From positions 1-42,291 of the IMG/VR virus record IMGVR_UViG_3300005563_000053: a stretch of DNA of 42,291 nt, one strand, 5' to 3'. Both the position numbers and the translations under genes were made by a program. The DNA is from a virus. Below the pieces are notes generated by a model. The model ran no database searches, was not told where the DNA came from, and worked only from the letters and a program-made list of their open reading frames with translations. Below are positions 15,799 to 24,172 of the stretch, piece after piece. Numbering within the stretch: position 1 is the first letter of the stretch; each line of letters begins with the position of its first letter.

Positions 15799-16088
15799 GA
15801 ATTCTCCCTCGGTGGAATCTTCCCGGCGGCCTCCATGCGTACCTCCGACACGACGCCCTGCATCGCCTTCCGAAGCTCGGGGATGCCGCTGGTGAAGAGC
15901 GCCATTTCCAACTGCTCGATACGGCGGGTCAGGCGCTCACGATCCTGCTCAAGCTCATTGATCCGCGCGTGGCATGACTTGATCGCCGGCTTCATCACGA
16001 GATTGCGGACGAAGACGTATGTTGCCGCGCAACCAGCGGCGAAGCCAGACATGCGGTCGATATTCTCAGGGCCGGGGATATCGGTCAT
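15795..16088 (-). CDS. Membrane-anchored coiled-coil protein, 97 aa
   Basis: A weak membrane span (about residues 14-32) precedes a clear coiled coil (about 42-66, NELEQDRERLTRRIEQLEM). It overlaps the endolysin start by 4 bp. Could be a lysis accessory or spanin-like protein. Confidence 0.55.
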   Translation of the reverse strand: MTDIPGPENIDRMSGFAAGCAATYVFVRNLVMKPAIKSCHARINELEQDRERLTRRIEQLEMALFTSGIPELRKAMQGVVSEVRMEAAGKIPPRENS

Positions 16089-16276
16089 CGACTGTCCAAC
16101 ATCTCTTGCGCAGCATCCTGATGGATCTCGGCTGCTTCGATATCCGCGCGCAGCTCGCGCAATCGATCCGCCAGATCCATGACCGCATCGATCGTGCCGC
16201 TAACCGGGAGCTGCGCCACCGCATCAACCGCAGTCAGCAGTAATTTCCGCTGCTTCTCATCGCGAAGGACCATCAT
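16085..16276 (-). CDS. Hypothetical helical protein, 63 aa
   Basis: ATG at 16276 overlaps the tail fibre TGA, so the longer frame to 16300 is rejected. All-helical and acidic. No family recognised. Confidence 0.5.
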   Translation of the reverse strand: MMVLRDEKQRKLLLTAVDAVAQLPVSGTIDAVMDLADRLRELRADIEAAEIHQDAAQEMLDSR

Positions 16277-17604
16277 GTGAATGTCCCCGAGGCTTTCCAC
16301 GAGCCGCCGTTATTTGCGTAAAGCTTATTGTTGGTACGGTCGTAGACGAGACCGATCGCGCCCGAGTAAGGCGGTGTAATGGTTCCGGTTGGGGCGCCGG
16401 CGCACGAGGGGATGAACAGGAGGCCGGACGTTGCAGTTGTCGTCAATCCCTGATAGCCGATTATGACATCAGAGCCGCTGGTATTGAGAGGCGCCAGATT
16501 CTCAGCGCCTCCTATTTGAACTCCAGTAACAGACGATCCACTTCGATGAACTGCTAGCCACGTCGCAAAAGTGACTTCGTCATCGCTGCCAATCGTTCCG
16601 TAAAATGTTCCGCCAGATGCGTTTAATATCCAGTTCTTGCCGTTTGCCGCCCCGTCGCTTTCCTTGATCCATAAAGCGGGCTGCGCATTGTCTATGCGAA
16701 TTTGCGGCGCGGTCGTGCGAACTCTTGTTTGCTCGAAATGAAATTCATAGTCCGCCACACCACTGGTCGTGCGCTCGATACCGACATGGCTGTCGCTCGG
16801 CCGAGCAAACAGGCGAAACGCTCCAGTTACTCCGGGATTAGTGACGGTGAAGACCGTATTGCCAGCGCTCGCGCTATTGAATGTCTCATTGGTGAGTGAG
16901 ACCGTGCCATCGGCGTAAACGACAATCTGGCGCGCATCGTTGTTTGAGATGGATAGAGGCCAGAAATGACCGGATCCGTTCTTGAAAGTGCCGATACGGT
17001 ATTCGCCAGAGCCACCACTACCGCCGAACCAATGTGCGGCTATTGTCAGCCGCTCCTCCGAAGCGCCGTTGCGCATTTGCGTGGCGACGCTGGAGACCAC
17101 CTCCCCCGGCATGTTCCAAGGCTCGCCCGATGGCGCGATGCTGAGCAGGCTAGGGCGATTGGCTACCAGTGGGTATTGCGCTAACGATCCTTCTTCGCCG
17201 TCGGCCGCGAACCCCTCCTGCCGTAGCCACACACCGGTAGGCCCGCCAATATGGAGACCGCCGCCATCGGCAACGTAATTGCCATTCGTGTCGAACGACA
17301 TGATGCCTGCCGTGACCACGAAAGCGTTAGGGCTGCCGGGGTAATTGTCCCGCGTTACCAAGACTACGTCATGCGCGTCGGTTAGAATATATTTATAAGG
17401 CAGGTTTTGGAGATAGATCTCCGGAAAACGGCCGCTTGCATCTGCAACAACCGGGTTGGGATTGGCGATCGTCAGATCCGCGTCGGAATAGGTCGCCTGT
17501 TCAAGCGAGCTGCCGGCGGCATACCAATAGAGCTTGGCACCGGGCAGAACCGCACCGTTGATGCCCTCGATACTGAATATACCTGTGTCGAAAAGCGATG
17601 CCAT
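16273..17604 (-). CDS. Tail fibre or tailspike protein, 443 aa
   Basis: Residues about 17-70 carry the virion-attachment pattern seen in many tail fibres and tailspikes: LPGAKLYWYAAGSS...QATYSDADLTIANPNPVVADASGRFPEIYL. The rest is Gly/Ser/Thr-rich beta structure. ATG at 17604 has GGGGA upstream; the six earlier codons of the open frame are dropped. It is the first gene left of the divergent lipoprotein gene. Attaches to the particle through its N-terminus and probably contacts the host surface with its C-terminus. Confidence 0.75.
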   Translation of the reverse strand: MASLFDTGIFSIEGINGAVLPGAKLYWYAAGSSLEQATYSDADLTIANPNPVVADASGRFPEIYLQNLPYKYILTDAHDVVLVTRDNYPGSPNAFVVTAGIMSFDTNGNYVADGGGLHIGGPTGVWLRQEGFAADGEEGSLAQYPLVANRPSLLSIAPSGEPWNMPGEVVSSVATQMRNGASEERLTIAAHWFGGSGGSGEYRIGTFKNGSGHFWPLSISNNDARQIVVYADGTVSLTNETFNSASAGNTVFTVTNPGVTGAFRLFARPSDSHVGIERTTSGVADYEFHFEQTRVRTTAPQIRIDNAQPALWIKESDGAANGKNWILNASGGTFYGTIGSDDEVTFATWLAVHRSGSSVTGVQIGGAENLAPLNTSGSDVIIGYQGLTTTATSGLLFIPSCAGAPTGTITPPYSGAIGLVYDRTNNKLYANNGGSWKASGTFT

Positions 17605-17616
17605 CCAGTCCCCGCG

Positions 17617-17634
17617 CATTCATGAAGATGAATG
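17617..17634. promoter_or_regulatory. Inverted repeat between divergent genes
   Basis: CATTCAT-gaag-ATGAATG, a perfect 7-bp repeat with 4-nt spacer in the 135-bp region between the leftward tail fibre start and the rightward lipoprotein gene. It could be an operator or a transcript hairpin; no T-run follows. A 25-codon + strand frame (17622-17699) runs through it but has no ribosome binding site. Confidence 0.3.
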
Positions 17635-17739
17635 TGGTTGTCTGGATGACGGCGGCCCACTACCGCTGGACGCACATGGCGCTGTCCTGGGCTTTCTAGC
17701 ACGCTTGGCGCGAAAATCAAAGCATGCTATTCGGTTCGG

Positions 17740-17958
17740 ATGCGATACGCGATTTTGCTGGCCCTGGCTTTGTCCGGCTGCGCCCCACGACTAAGTTTCG
17801 CCAATGAGGCGGGCGGCGTAATCAATAAATCCGGTAGCCTCGGCAGCGATCGAGCCTATGCAATGATGACGGATCACTGCCAGAAATTCGGGAAGATCCC
17901 GCGTATTTCCAGCCGGGATATTCTTACCAACACCATCCGCTTCGATTGCGTGAAGTAA
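17740..17958 (+). CDS. Small lipoprotein inserted against the late operon
   Basis: 72 aa with a lipoprotein signal peptide: hydrophobic residues 4-12 and the lipobox L-S-G-C with Cys14 as the lipidated residue. The mature part has a pattern (AGGVI...A...HCQKFGKIPRI...FDC) that I have seen in other phage-encoded small lipoproteins. It lies on the + strand between two leftward late genes, the usual arrangement of an independently expressed cargo gene. A promoter is expected near 17700-17735 but no clear consensus is seen. Possible roles are surface exclusion or o-spanin function; neither is shown. Confidence 0.7.
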   Translation: MRYAILLALALSGCAPRLSFANEAGGVINKSGSLGSDRAYAMMTDHCQKFGKIPRISSRDILTNTIRFDCVK

Positions 17959-17960
17959 GA

Positions 17961-18113
17961 ATGTCCGATGCTGTGATGCTCGCCCTCGTCTGCGGCACTC
18001 AAGGCGCCCTTCGCGTGATATGGACAGAACGCAAGAAATTAATCGCTTGGGCGCATGAGCAATGGCGGAATGGCCGCACCGGCAACAGGAGCCGCGATTC
18101 CCAGCATTTGTGA
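17961..18113 (+). CDS. Possible small ORF after the lipoprotein gene, 50 aa
   Basis: ATG at 17961 two bases after the lipoprotein stop. One weak hydrophobic segment (about residues 3-12), then a basic C-terminus. Its last 75 bases are antisense to the end of the ejection-protein gene, and the ribosome binding site is weak, so it may not be real. Confidence 0.25.
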   Translation: MSDAVMLALVCGTQGALRVIWTERKKLIAWAHEQWRNGRTGNRSRDSQHL

Positions 18114-19664
18114 CATTCTGGCCGCCGCTGGGCCTGGCTTACGGATAAGCAATGGGGCGGCGGTCTGGGCTGCTTTGTAAGGAATTGCCGCAGCCGCGCC
18201 CACGCCATAAGCAATCGGGTTCCAAGTGCTCATCCGAGCCGCCGTCCCGCTATCGCCGAGCTTGCTCGACAAAATCTTGACGCCGGCTGAGGCGTAGTCC
18301 TGCATCAGTCCACGGCCTGCTGCCACCGCGCGCTTCCGAACACTCGCATCAGCTTGGCGAACTGCAGTGTTGAGCTGATTGGGTGTAAAAACACCTTCAG
18401 GTGCCATTTTTGCCGCGCCTTCGATCCTTACCAGGTTTGCATAGCCCGCATCAGAGGCCTTCAGGAGATCAGAGGCGGCCTTTGGCGAGGTTCTAACCGC
18501 ATTATCTTCAAGAATGTCGGCTAATTTATCCAGTGCGCCCCCATATTCCTGCTCGCTGGCAAGTGACGATTTCCCGAATTGCGCGGCCTTCGTTCTCAGC
18601 TCCGAAAGCGTCGTTTTGAGCGTGTCGCCAGCAAGTATGCCATTCTGGCCATCGGCACGGCGTACCACCACATTCTGGATGGTTTGTTTGAAACGAGCCA
18701 GATGCGGCGTATCCAGACCACCATTGCGCAAATCCGAAGCAAGATTGGCGACATCGCTTTGAAGTGTGCCATCGGGGACCAGTTTCATTTGTGAGAGAGC
18801 ATCGTCATAGGCCTTCCCGAGACGTTTTTGGAGATAGCCCACCATGTCGTGGCCAGTGGCTACGTCGTCCGGAAGCGTCTCGCCTAGCGGTTGAAGCGCG
18901 CGGTTGGCAGCGCCGCGGTTGAACTGGTCGAGTGTCTTGGCGCGCGCGGCGTCCACCATGCTTCCGGTAAACGGAAGACTTGTGGCGCGGTCTTCCAGCT
19001 TCGCAGCATTAGCCGCTATGGCTCCCTCTGAGCCGCGCGCGATCTGGCCGGGCGTCAAATCAACGCCGGCATCTCTCAATATCTGGATCGCCTTCGATGT
19101 CGCAGGCGCAACAGCGTTTGCAATCTTGCGTACAGCTACATCGCCGAGCTTGCTCGACACCGCGCCGAATGCCATGTCCCCTGCGACGCCCGATGGGGTG
19201 CGCTTATTTGTTAGAAGACCGCCCGCCGCCCCGCCCTGAACCAAGGCGCCACCGGGCAACAACATGGTTGGCGCCGTCCCAGCGAACTCGCCTGTAAACT
19301 TGCCCAAGGATGATGGCTTGTAAGGACTGGCCGCATTCGACGCGGCAGCCCTTCCCCTCGCCGAAGCTACGCTATCATTCGAAGGAAGATGCTGAAGCCC
19401 GAACAGGTTGTCCAGGCCATGCTCAACCGCTGTGGCGGCATTATAGACAGGTTTCCTGATCCCCAGCTTGTCCAAGCCGGTCTCGATCAGCGATCCGGCA
19501 TTCAGGACCGGAGTCTGCAATCCTTGCTTCACCCCTTCAATGAACGATTTTGGGCGGTTGTCTACGGTTGGCGCGGATGGCGATACAGCGTCGAACCGAT
19601 CAAAACTGTTTGTTTTCACCCCTGACGCTTGGCCACTGTCGAACTGATCGAAGCTGTTGGGCAT
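18039..19664 (-). CDS. DNA ejection/injection protein, 541 aa
   Basis: Large Ala/Gly-rich helical protein beginning with repeated N-S-F-D-x-F-D motifs and containing Gly/Ala-rich, membrane-compatible segments (about 135-175 and 490-535). This composition and its place at the end of the ejection block match P22 gp16/gp20-type proteins that leave the virion and line a DNA channel through the envelope. No lytic transglycosylase motif is seen. Assigned by type and position. Confidence 0.6.
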   Translation of the reverse strand: MPNSFDQFDSGQASGVKTNSFDRFDAVSPSAPTVDNRPKSFIEGVKQGLQTPVLNAGSLIETGLDKLGIRKPVYNAATAVEHGLDNLFGLQHLPSNDSVASARGRAAASNAASPYKPSSLGKFTGEFAGTAPTMLLPGGALVQGGAAGGLLTNKRTPSGVAGDMAFGAVSSKLGDVAVRKIANAVAPATSKAIQILRDAGVDLTPGQIARGSEGAIAANAAKLEDRATSLPFTGSMVDAARAKTLDQFNRGAANRALQPLGETLPDDVATGHDMVGYLQKRLGKAYDDALSQMKLVPDGTLQSDVANLASDLRNGGLDTPHLARFKQTIQNVVVRRADGQNGILAGDTLKTTLSELRTKAAQFGKSSLASEQEYGGALDKLADILEDNAVRTSPKAASDLLKASDAGYANLVRIEGAAKMAPEGVFTPNQLNTAVRQADASVRKRAVAAGRGLMQDYASAGVKILSSKLGDSGTAARMSTWNPIAYGVGAAAAIPYKAAQTAAPLLIRKPGPAAARMSQMLGIAAPVAGAAIPPLLMRPSD

Positions 19665-20311
19665 TATTTCGCGTCCAGATAATATTGAGAAACGCCCTTA
19701 CCATATTTCGCGTCGAATTCATTCGCGAGATCGGGATGAGCATTGAGATAGTCCACGGCCTGCGGCGGTGGAACGGTAACGCCAATCCGGCCAAGATAGG
19801 AGCCGAAATGGTTCTGGACGGTGCGGATATTGGTCGAGCGCTGCTCTGGCCCCTGGCCGGGATCAAGATTAGCGGTTGCATTCGCAAGCAAGCGCTCCTC
19901 CCCCTCGGTCACGTTTCCGAGCGCGCCGCCTGTGGGGGAACTCTCACGCATGCGCTGGAGGTTCTGGATGCTGAGATGGTCGCGAAGCTGCTGGAGATTG
20001 GCGCGGTAATCCTTCGATTCGTTATTAACCCAAGGGATCATGTTCAACAGACCGCCGATAGCGCCTTGCGTCTCCCAATCGTTATTTTGTTTAGCCGCCT
20101 TATAGATCGTGGCCATGGTGGCGTGATAATCACCAACTTCCGATGGATCGATCGGCTTGGGTCCGGCCGTCTTGGCCAGACCCATCTTCACATAATTCTC
20201 ATATTCCTGCTCATGCTGTGGATCTAGTTGCTGCCCTTGCGCCTTTAATTGCGTCAGGATCGCAACGCGCTGCGCCATTTGCGGCGTCATGGCATTGGCG
20301 GATTGTGGCAT
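19664..20311 (-). CDS. Ejection-block virion protein, 215 aa
   Basis: Helical, Gln/Asn-rich protein (AQRVAILTQLKAQGQQLDPQ; GGLLNMIPWVNNESKDYRANL) between two ejection-type genes with 1-bp spacing. Its C-terminal third (PPPQAVDYLNAHPDLANEFDAKYG) is a pattern seen in phage structural proteins. Probably packaged and ejected with the DNA. Confidence 0.6.
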   Translation of the reverse strand: MPQSANAMTPQMAQRVAILTQLKAQGQQLDPQHEQEYENYVKMGLAKTAGPKPIDPSEVGDYHATMATIYKAAKQNNDWETQGAIGGLLNMIPWVNNESKDYRANLQQLRDHLSIQNLQRMRESSPTGGALGNVTEGEERLLANATANLDPGQGPEQRSTNIRTVQNHFGSYLGRIGVTVPPPQAVDYLNAHPDLANEFDAKYGKGVSQYYLDAK

Positions 20312-21106
20312 CTATTCCTCCCCGCCTGTGATGAACGGCATCAGGTTGTTACTGCTATTGCCCCCCAGGTATCTGCCAAGGTCCTCGTTACCGGGCATCA
20401 GCGCACCACCCTGTTTCTGCTGCATGGTTTTCAATGCCTGCTGAGCCACCCCCAGGCGGCCTTGGCTTGTGCGCGCGTTTGTGGCTGCTATGCCCGTATT
20501 AGCCCTCGCGGTCGCTTCCGTGGCTTGGTTATGGCGCTGCTGCTCAGCCGCCTTCAACTCTTCCATCTGCATCTGAAGCTGCTCTTTGCCGGAAAGCGCG
20601 CCCATTTGGAGCTTGTGAATCGTTGCCGGATCATAAACGTCAGGAAGCTGCGGGAAATGCATGCCATGGCCGTATTGATCGAACATCATCTTCACATTCG
20701 CGCGCGCCGCATCATAGCTCGCCTGGTCACGCACGCCGCCGAGTTGCTGCAACGCATATTCGTTGATCGTCTGATAGGTTTTAAGCTCATTCTGTTTGCG
20801 CGTCAGTTCGGCATCATCGAATTTCATTGCGCCTTCGATGTCGCCGGCCCCGACAAAGGCTGAGCGGGCCTTGGCGGGATCTATCTGGCCGGTTGATGGG
20901 TCGTAAGCCGACGTCAGCCCGCTTCGCACCTGTTCACCGCGCTGATATTCCTTGTCGGCGCGCTCGTCGAGCTTGTCCTGCCGCTCCATCTGCTTCTGCT
21001 GGTACATGTCAGACAGCCGCTGGTGCTTCATCTGCATGTAAAGCGCGGGGAGTTGGTTGGTCTGCGCCCGCGCGTTCGCCAATATTTCCCAAGGATTGCT
21101 CGCCAT
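20312..21106 (-). CDS. Ejection-block virion protein, 264 aa
   Basis: Strongly helical: Gln/Arg-rich heptads near the N-terminus (about 25-60) and an Ala/Gln/Thr-rich coil (about 175-235), ending in a Gly/Asn-rich tail. No enzyme motif. Its place between two other ejection proteins suggests an internal virion protein of the P22 gp7/gp16/gp20 class. Confidence 0.6.
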   Translation of the reverse strand: MASNPWEILANARAQTNQLPALYMQMKHQRLSDMYQQKQMERQDKLDERADKEYQRGEQVRSGLTSAYDPSTGQIDPAKARSAFVGAGDIEGAMKFDDAELTRKQNELKTYQTINEYALQQLGGVRDQASYDAARANVKMMFDQYGHGMHFPQLPDVYDPATIHKLQMGALSGKEQLQMQMEELKAAEQQRHNQATEATARANTGIAATNARTSQGRLGVAQQALKTMQQKQGGALMPGNEDLGRYLGGNSSNNLMPFITGGEE

Positions 21107-22002
21107 CAGTAGATCCCGTCCGAACCGGAAACGCCGTAATATTTCGGCGCGCCAAATCCGCCATTACTCATCATGTAAAGACTGGCGAGATTGTTGGCGG
21201 TGCCGCTGATATTCGCACCGGCATTGGCATAGGACGAAGCCCGCGCATTGCCGGCCGCGAGCGCCGAGTTCCCGACATTCTGCGCGTTCTGACCATAGGC
21301 ATTGACGATCTGGCCGGTGGAATTAGCCCCTGCCGCCGCAGTTCCCGCTGTTGCCGTCTGGCCGATCCCGGCCAAGGCCGCAAGCCGATTGGCATAGGTG
21401 TCATAATCACTCGCGGCAAGCCCTTCGGCATAGCGCATCCGCGCCTTGACATCGCCTCCGCTGCGCCCGAGGCCCTGCGCCAATAGAGACCGATCGGCCG
21501 CCTTCAAGCCTTGATCGAGTTGCCACTGATAGCCAGGCGATTCCTGATAGCCACCGTAACCCGACGTCATCGCGATGGGCGCCTCATGCGTCGTTGTAGC
21601 CGGCTGGTAGCCGGGCATCGGCGTAGAGCCATATAGAGACGCCGGGAAGTAACGGCCGCTTGGGATGCCTTGAGGCAGCGATGGGAAACTCTCAGGAATT
21701 GTTGTGGTCGCGCCACCCGGCATTCCTGAGGCATAGATCGACGCATCCTGTGGGCGCGATACGCCGTACATATCGGCAAGCTTGTAGAGCGCGCTTTGGC
21801 CGACATCGCGCTGCGGGGCATAGTCCGCGCGCGTCAGGTCATATTGGCGCTTCGCCTCCGCGACCTGAGCCTGTGTCGCCTGGTTGGAGGCGTTGGCAGC
21901 CGTCTGCGCTGCATTCTCTTGTGCCTTGGCGGCTTTGTTGCCGGCAATCATCGACGAGCCCGCGCCGACCACCGCGGCCCCGGCGATGGCAACGCCGACC
22001 AT
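21106..22002 (-). CDS. DNA transfer protein, P22 gp7/gp20-like, 298 aa
   Basis: N-terminal glycine-zipper membrane-compatible segment (about residues 2-20, GVAIAGAAVVGAGSSMIAG), then an Ala/Gln coiled coil and the conserved phrase YDLTRADYAPQRDVGQSALYKL, which I recognise from phage DNA-transfer proteins. The C-terminal half is Gly/Ala/Tyr-rich. First gene of the ejection block; overlaps the GNAT gene by one base. Confidence 0.7.
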   Translation of the reverse strand: MVGVAIAGAAVVGAGSSMIAGNKAAKAQENAAQTAANASNQATQAQVAEAKRQYDLTRADYAPQRDVGQSALYKLADMYGVSRPQDASIYASGMPGGATTTIPESFPSLPQGIPSGRYFPASLYGSTPMPGYQPATTTHEAPIAMTSGYGGYQESPGYQWQLDQGLKAADRSLLAQGLGRSGGDVKARMRYAEGLAASDYDTYANRLAALAGIGQTATAGTAAAGANSTGQIVNAYGQNAQNVGNSALAAGNARASSYANAGANISGTANNLASLYMMSNGGFGAPKYYGVSGSDGIY

Positions 22003-22487
22003 TATTCAGCCGCCTGCGACATATGGACCTCTTCGAAGAATGTCTTTGAATAATAGCGCTCGACCTCGACATAGCCGAGCTTCTGGAACAGCCATGAAGC
22101 ATCCTTATGGAGTTTGGAGCCGACAAAGACGCGGCCTACTCCACGCCGCTTTGCCTCGCGCTCGACCGCCTTGAACAGGATGAACCCGCCCATCTTTCCC
22201 CTATGTTCAGGAGCCACCCAGAAAATATCGAGGCTCAGCTGCAGGAGATTGCGGTAATGAAGCGCCGGGCCGACGAAGCCGACGAAATAACCCGCCAACT
22301 CGCCCTTTTCGCGCAAGGTGACGACGAGAATGCGCCCAAGCGCGTCGAGCCTGTGATATTCTTCGAAGCAGGGATCGAGCGGGACGTGGTCCTGATCTAG
22401 CGCAAGCTCCAGATAATGGCGCGGAAGCAGTGGTGCCACCTCCTCAAGGAAGGGCGCGAACGGCTCAGGTGCGGCGGTCAGTGTCAT
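22002..22487 (-). CDS. GNAT-family N-acetyltransferase
   Basis: 161 aa. The GNAT core is visible: strand 4 with LSLDIFWVAPEHRGKMGG (84-101), where H-R-G-K-M-G-G forms the acetyl-CoA pyrophosphate loop, a helix rich in Arg/Lys, and the C-terminal W-L-F-Q-K-L-G-Y segment (132-139). It transfers an acetyl group from acetyl-CoA to an unknown amine. It sits inside the virion cluster and overlaps the 2OG oxygenase gene by 4 bp, which suggests the two modify the same virion or host target (inference). Confidence 0.85.
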   Translation of the reverse strand: MTLTAAPEPFAPFLEEVAPLLPRHYLELALDQDHVPLDPCFEEYHRLDALGRILVVTLREKGELAGYFVGFVGPALHYRNLLQLSLDIFWVAPEHRGKMGGFILFKAVEREAKRRGVGRVFVGSKLHKDASWLFQKLGYVEVERYYSKTFFEEVHMSQAAE

Positions 22488-23023
22488 TCCAGCCTCAAAT
22501 CTGCGATGAGAACAATGCGATCGTCCGCGCTATTGTTGATGACGCTGTGCTTAGTTCGGTTGTCGATCTGCCACCACTCGCCCATGCGGAAGTTGATCAC
22601 CTCCTCTCCAATCTTGAAGATAGCGCCGGGCAGACATTGCAGCGCCAGTACATACCGGTTGTAATAAGTAGCCGGTGCGCCCTGATCGATATGGGATGGA
22701 ATTTCCTTGCCCGGAGGAAGACGGGTGATGATGACACGTCCAAGCTTGACCGCTTCAACGCGCCGCATGATGTCGAACACAAGTGGCCTCAATTGCGGCA
22801 ATTCACGCCATGCGCGGTAGGAAATCACGTCTAGGTCGTTGACGACGGCTTCCGCATTGGATGGATCGTTGAAGAACACCCAGATATCATCGACTGCGCT
22901 ATGAGGACTGTCTGGATGCGTGGATCTCAGGTCGTTCTCGTTCCACAACTCATCGCGCGCGGAAAGCGCGTTCAAGAGGGGGATTACGTCAACGCCTTCT
23001 GCGATTTTCTGGAAATGCCGCAA
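22484..23023 (-). CDS. 2-oxoglutarate/Fe(II) oxygenase, Asp/Asn beta-hydroxylase type
   Basis: 179 aa. A facial triad is visible: His111-x-Asp113 in PSHIDQG and His159 in TKHSVIN, with Arg169 placed to bind 2-oxoglutarate, in the double-stranded beta-helix order of the aspartyl/asparaginyl hydroxylase family. Such enzymes hydroxylate protein side chains or small molecules. The start is uncertain: the open frame begins with TTG at 23023, 9 nt after an in-frame TGA, and no good ribosome binding site is seen. The next upstream frame (23030-23107) reads into it across that stop. Confidence 0.8.
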   Translation of the reverse strand: MRHFQKIAEGVDVIPLLNALSARDELWNENDLRSTHPDSPHSAVDDIWVFFNDPSNAEAVVNDLDVISYRAWRELPQLRPLVFDIMRRVEAVKLGRVIITRLPPGKEIPSHIDQGAPATYYNRYVLALQCLPGAIFKIGEEVINFRMGEWWQIDNRTKHSVINNSADDRIVLIADLRLE

Positions 23024-23029
23024 GCCAGT

Positions 23030-23107
23030 TCATCCGGTGATGAGATCGTCTGGCTGCGGGAGGCGGCCCGATCTTGCCGCCGATGCTTGTTGCACCCCGC
23101 CCATCAT
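23030..23107 (-). CDS. 25-codon ORF ending in frame just before the oxygenase
   Basis: ATG at 23107 opens a frame (MMGGVQQASAARSGRLPQPD...) ending at TGA 23030-23032, in the same frame as the oxygenase. It is either a small separate peptide or the original N-terminus of the oxygenase cut by a nonsense change. No strong ribosome binding site is visible. Confidence 0.3.
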   Translation of the reverse strand: MMGGVQQASAARSGRLPQPDDLITG

Positions 23108-23137
23108 TAACACGAAACGCGCCGATATCAAACCTAT

Positions 23138-24172
23138 CTATGCAGCAGGCCTGAACGAGACCGTTCCCATCAGAGCGGAAATATCACTGGAGGCGGCTCC
23201 AGCCCCCGCCGCCGTACCCGTCACCTTGAGAATATTGGTCCCAGAGAGAGTGAGCCCCGTCAATTCACCGGCTGAGGTATAAGCCGCCAGCGCAGCGCCC
23301 TCCGTGGTCAGTGAGACCATGTAGCGCACGACGGACGATGAAACACGAATGATGGTGGCTTGAATCACCCAAGCTGACGACAGGCTTAAGGTGAGCGCGC
23401 CGGTGTCGAGAATGGCTGTCCCGGCGAAATAGACCTTGATCTGGCGTGTCGCCGTCCCCGATGAGACGAACGTACCGCCATATTCCGCCTCAAGCTTGTC
23501 GCCATTGGCTGAAAGTTGTGCCGCGGCGATTGTGTCCGAATAGAGATCGGTTTCGGTCGTCCCGCTATTCCCCACGGTCGTATAATGATCGAATTTGGAA
23601 ACGGAGAGCGGGAGCGCACCGGCCGCCGTAAGCCGGCCTTGTGCGTCAACGGTAAAGGTTGGGAACGCAGAAGCTGAACCATAAGACGCCGCAGTAACGG
23701 CGGTATTCGCCAGCGTGATCGCGCCAGTGGTGCTATTATAGGAGATGCCCGTGCTGCCGGAGAGAGCGCCTCGCGCTCGAGCGTTGGTGAAATAGAGATT
23801 GATTGCCCCTTCCGGAATATCGTCGCTATCCAGTGCGATCGACGAGATCGCCGTCAGCCTACCCTGCTGATCGACCGTCAACTGCACTATATTACCGGCC
23901 CCTCCATAGGTGCCGGGCGTCACCGTGGTATCGTCCAGGTTCATTGCTACAAGGCTTGGGCCGATACTAACGGTCAACCCGGTCCCGCCGGTTAGCACGC
24001 GCTCTCCGGTCAGAATTGGAGATGTCGCGAACGTGAGAAAGGGAGCATCGGCGGCCAAAGCGTCATTTGCCGCGTTGCGCTGCAACTGCGCGAAAAAGCG
24101 GTAATATTCAGGGGTCGGGCGGCCACCATCGTCCACCATTGGCGTGTTCGGCGGATTGATCGTGAAACTCAT
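23138..24172 (-). CDS. Tail fibre protein with QGRLTA repeats, 344 aa
   Basis: Two copies of the phage fibre motif V-D-x-Q-G-R-L-T-A (about residues 98-107 and 184-193), each followed by a beta hairpin, within a Ser/Thr/Gly/Ala-rich protein. N-terminus MSFTINPPNTPMVDDGGRPT-P-x-Y-Y-R-F-F is typical of short tail-attached proteins of this phage group. ATG at 24172 overlaps the stop of the gp10-like gene (ATGA); the longer frame to 24355 is inside that gene and rejected. Confidence 0.75.
   Translation of the reverse strand: MSFTINPPNTPMVDDGGRPTPEYYRFFAQLQRNAANDALAADAPFLTFATSPILTGERVLTGGTGLTVSIGPSLVAMNLDDTTVTPGTYGGAGNIVQLTVDQQGRLTAISSIALDSDDIPEGAINLYFTNARARGALSGSTGISYNSTTGAITLANTAVTAASYGSASAFPTFTVDAQGRLTAAGALPLSVSKFDHYTTVGNSGTTETDLYSDTIAAAQLSANGDKLEAEYGGTFVSSGTATRQIKVYFAGTAILDTGALTLSLSSAWVIQATIIRVSSSVVRYMVSLTTEGAALAAYTSAGELTGLTLSGTNILKVTGTAAGAGAASSDISALMGTVSFRPAA

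Noticed and set aside
17622-17699. 25-codon + strand ORF in the divergent spacer before the lipoprotein gene
   Set aside because: No ribosome binding site, and it overlaps an inverted repeat; more likely regulatory DNA.
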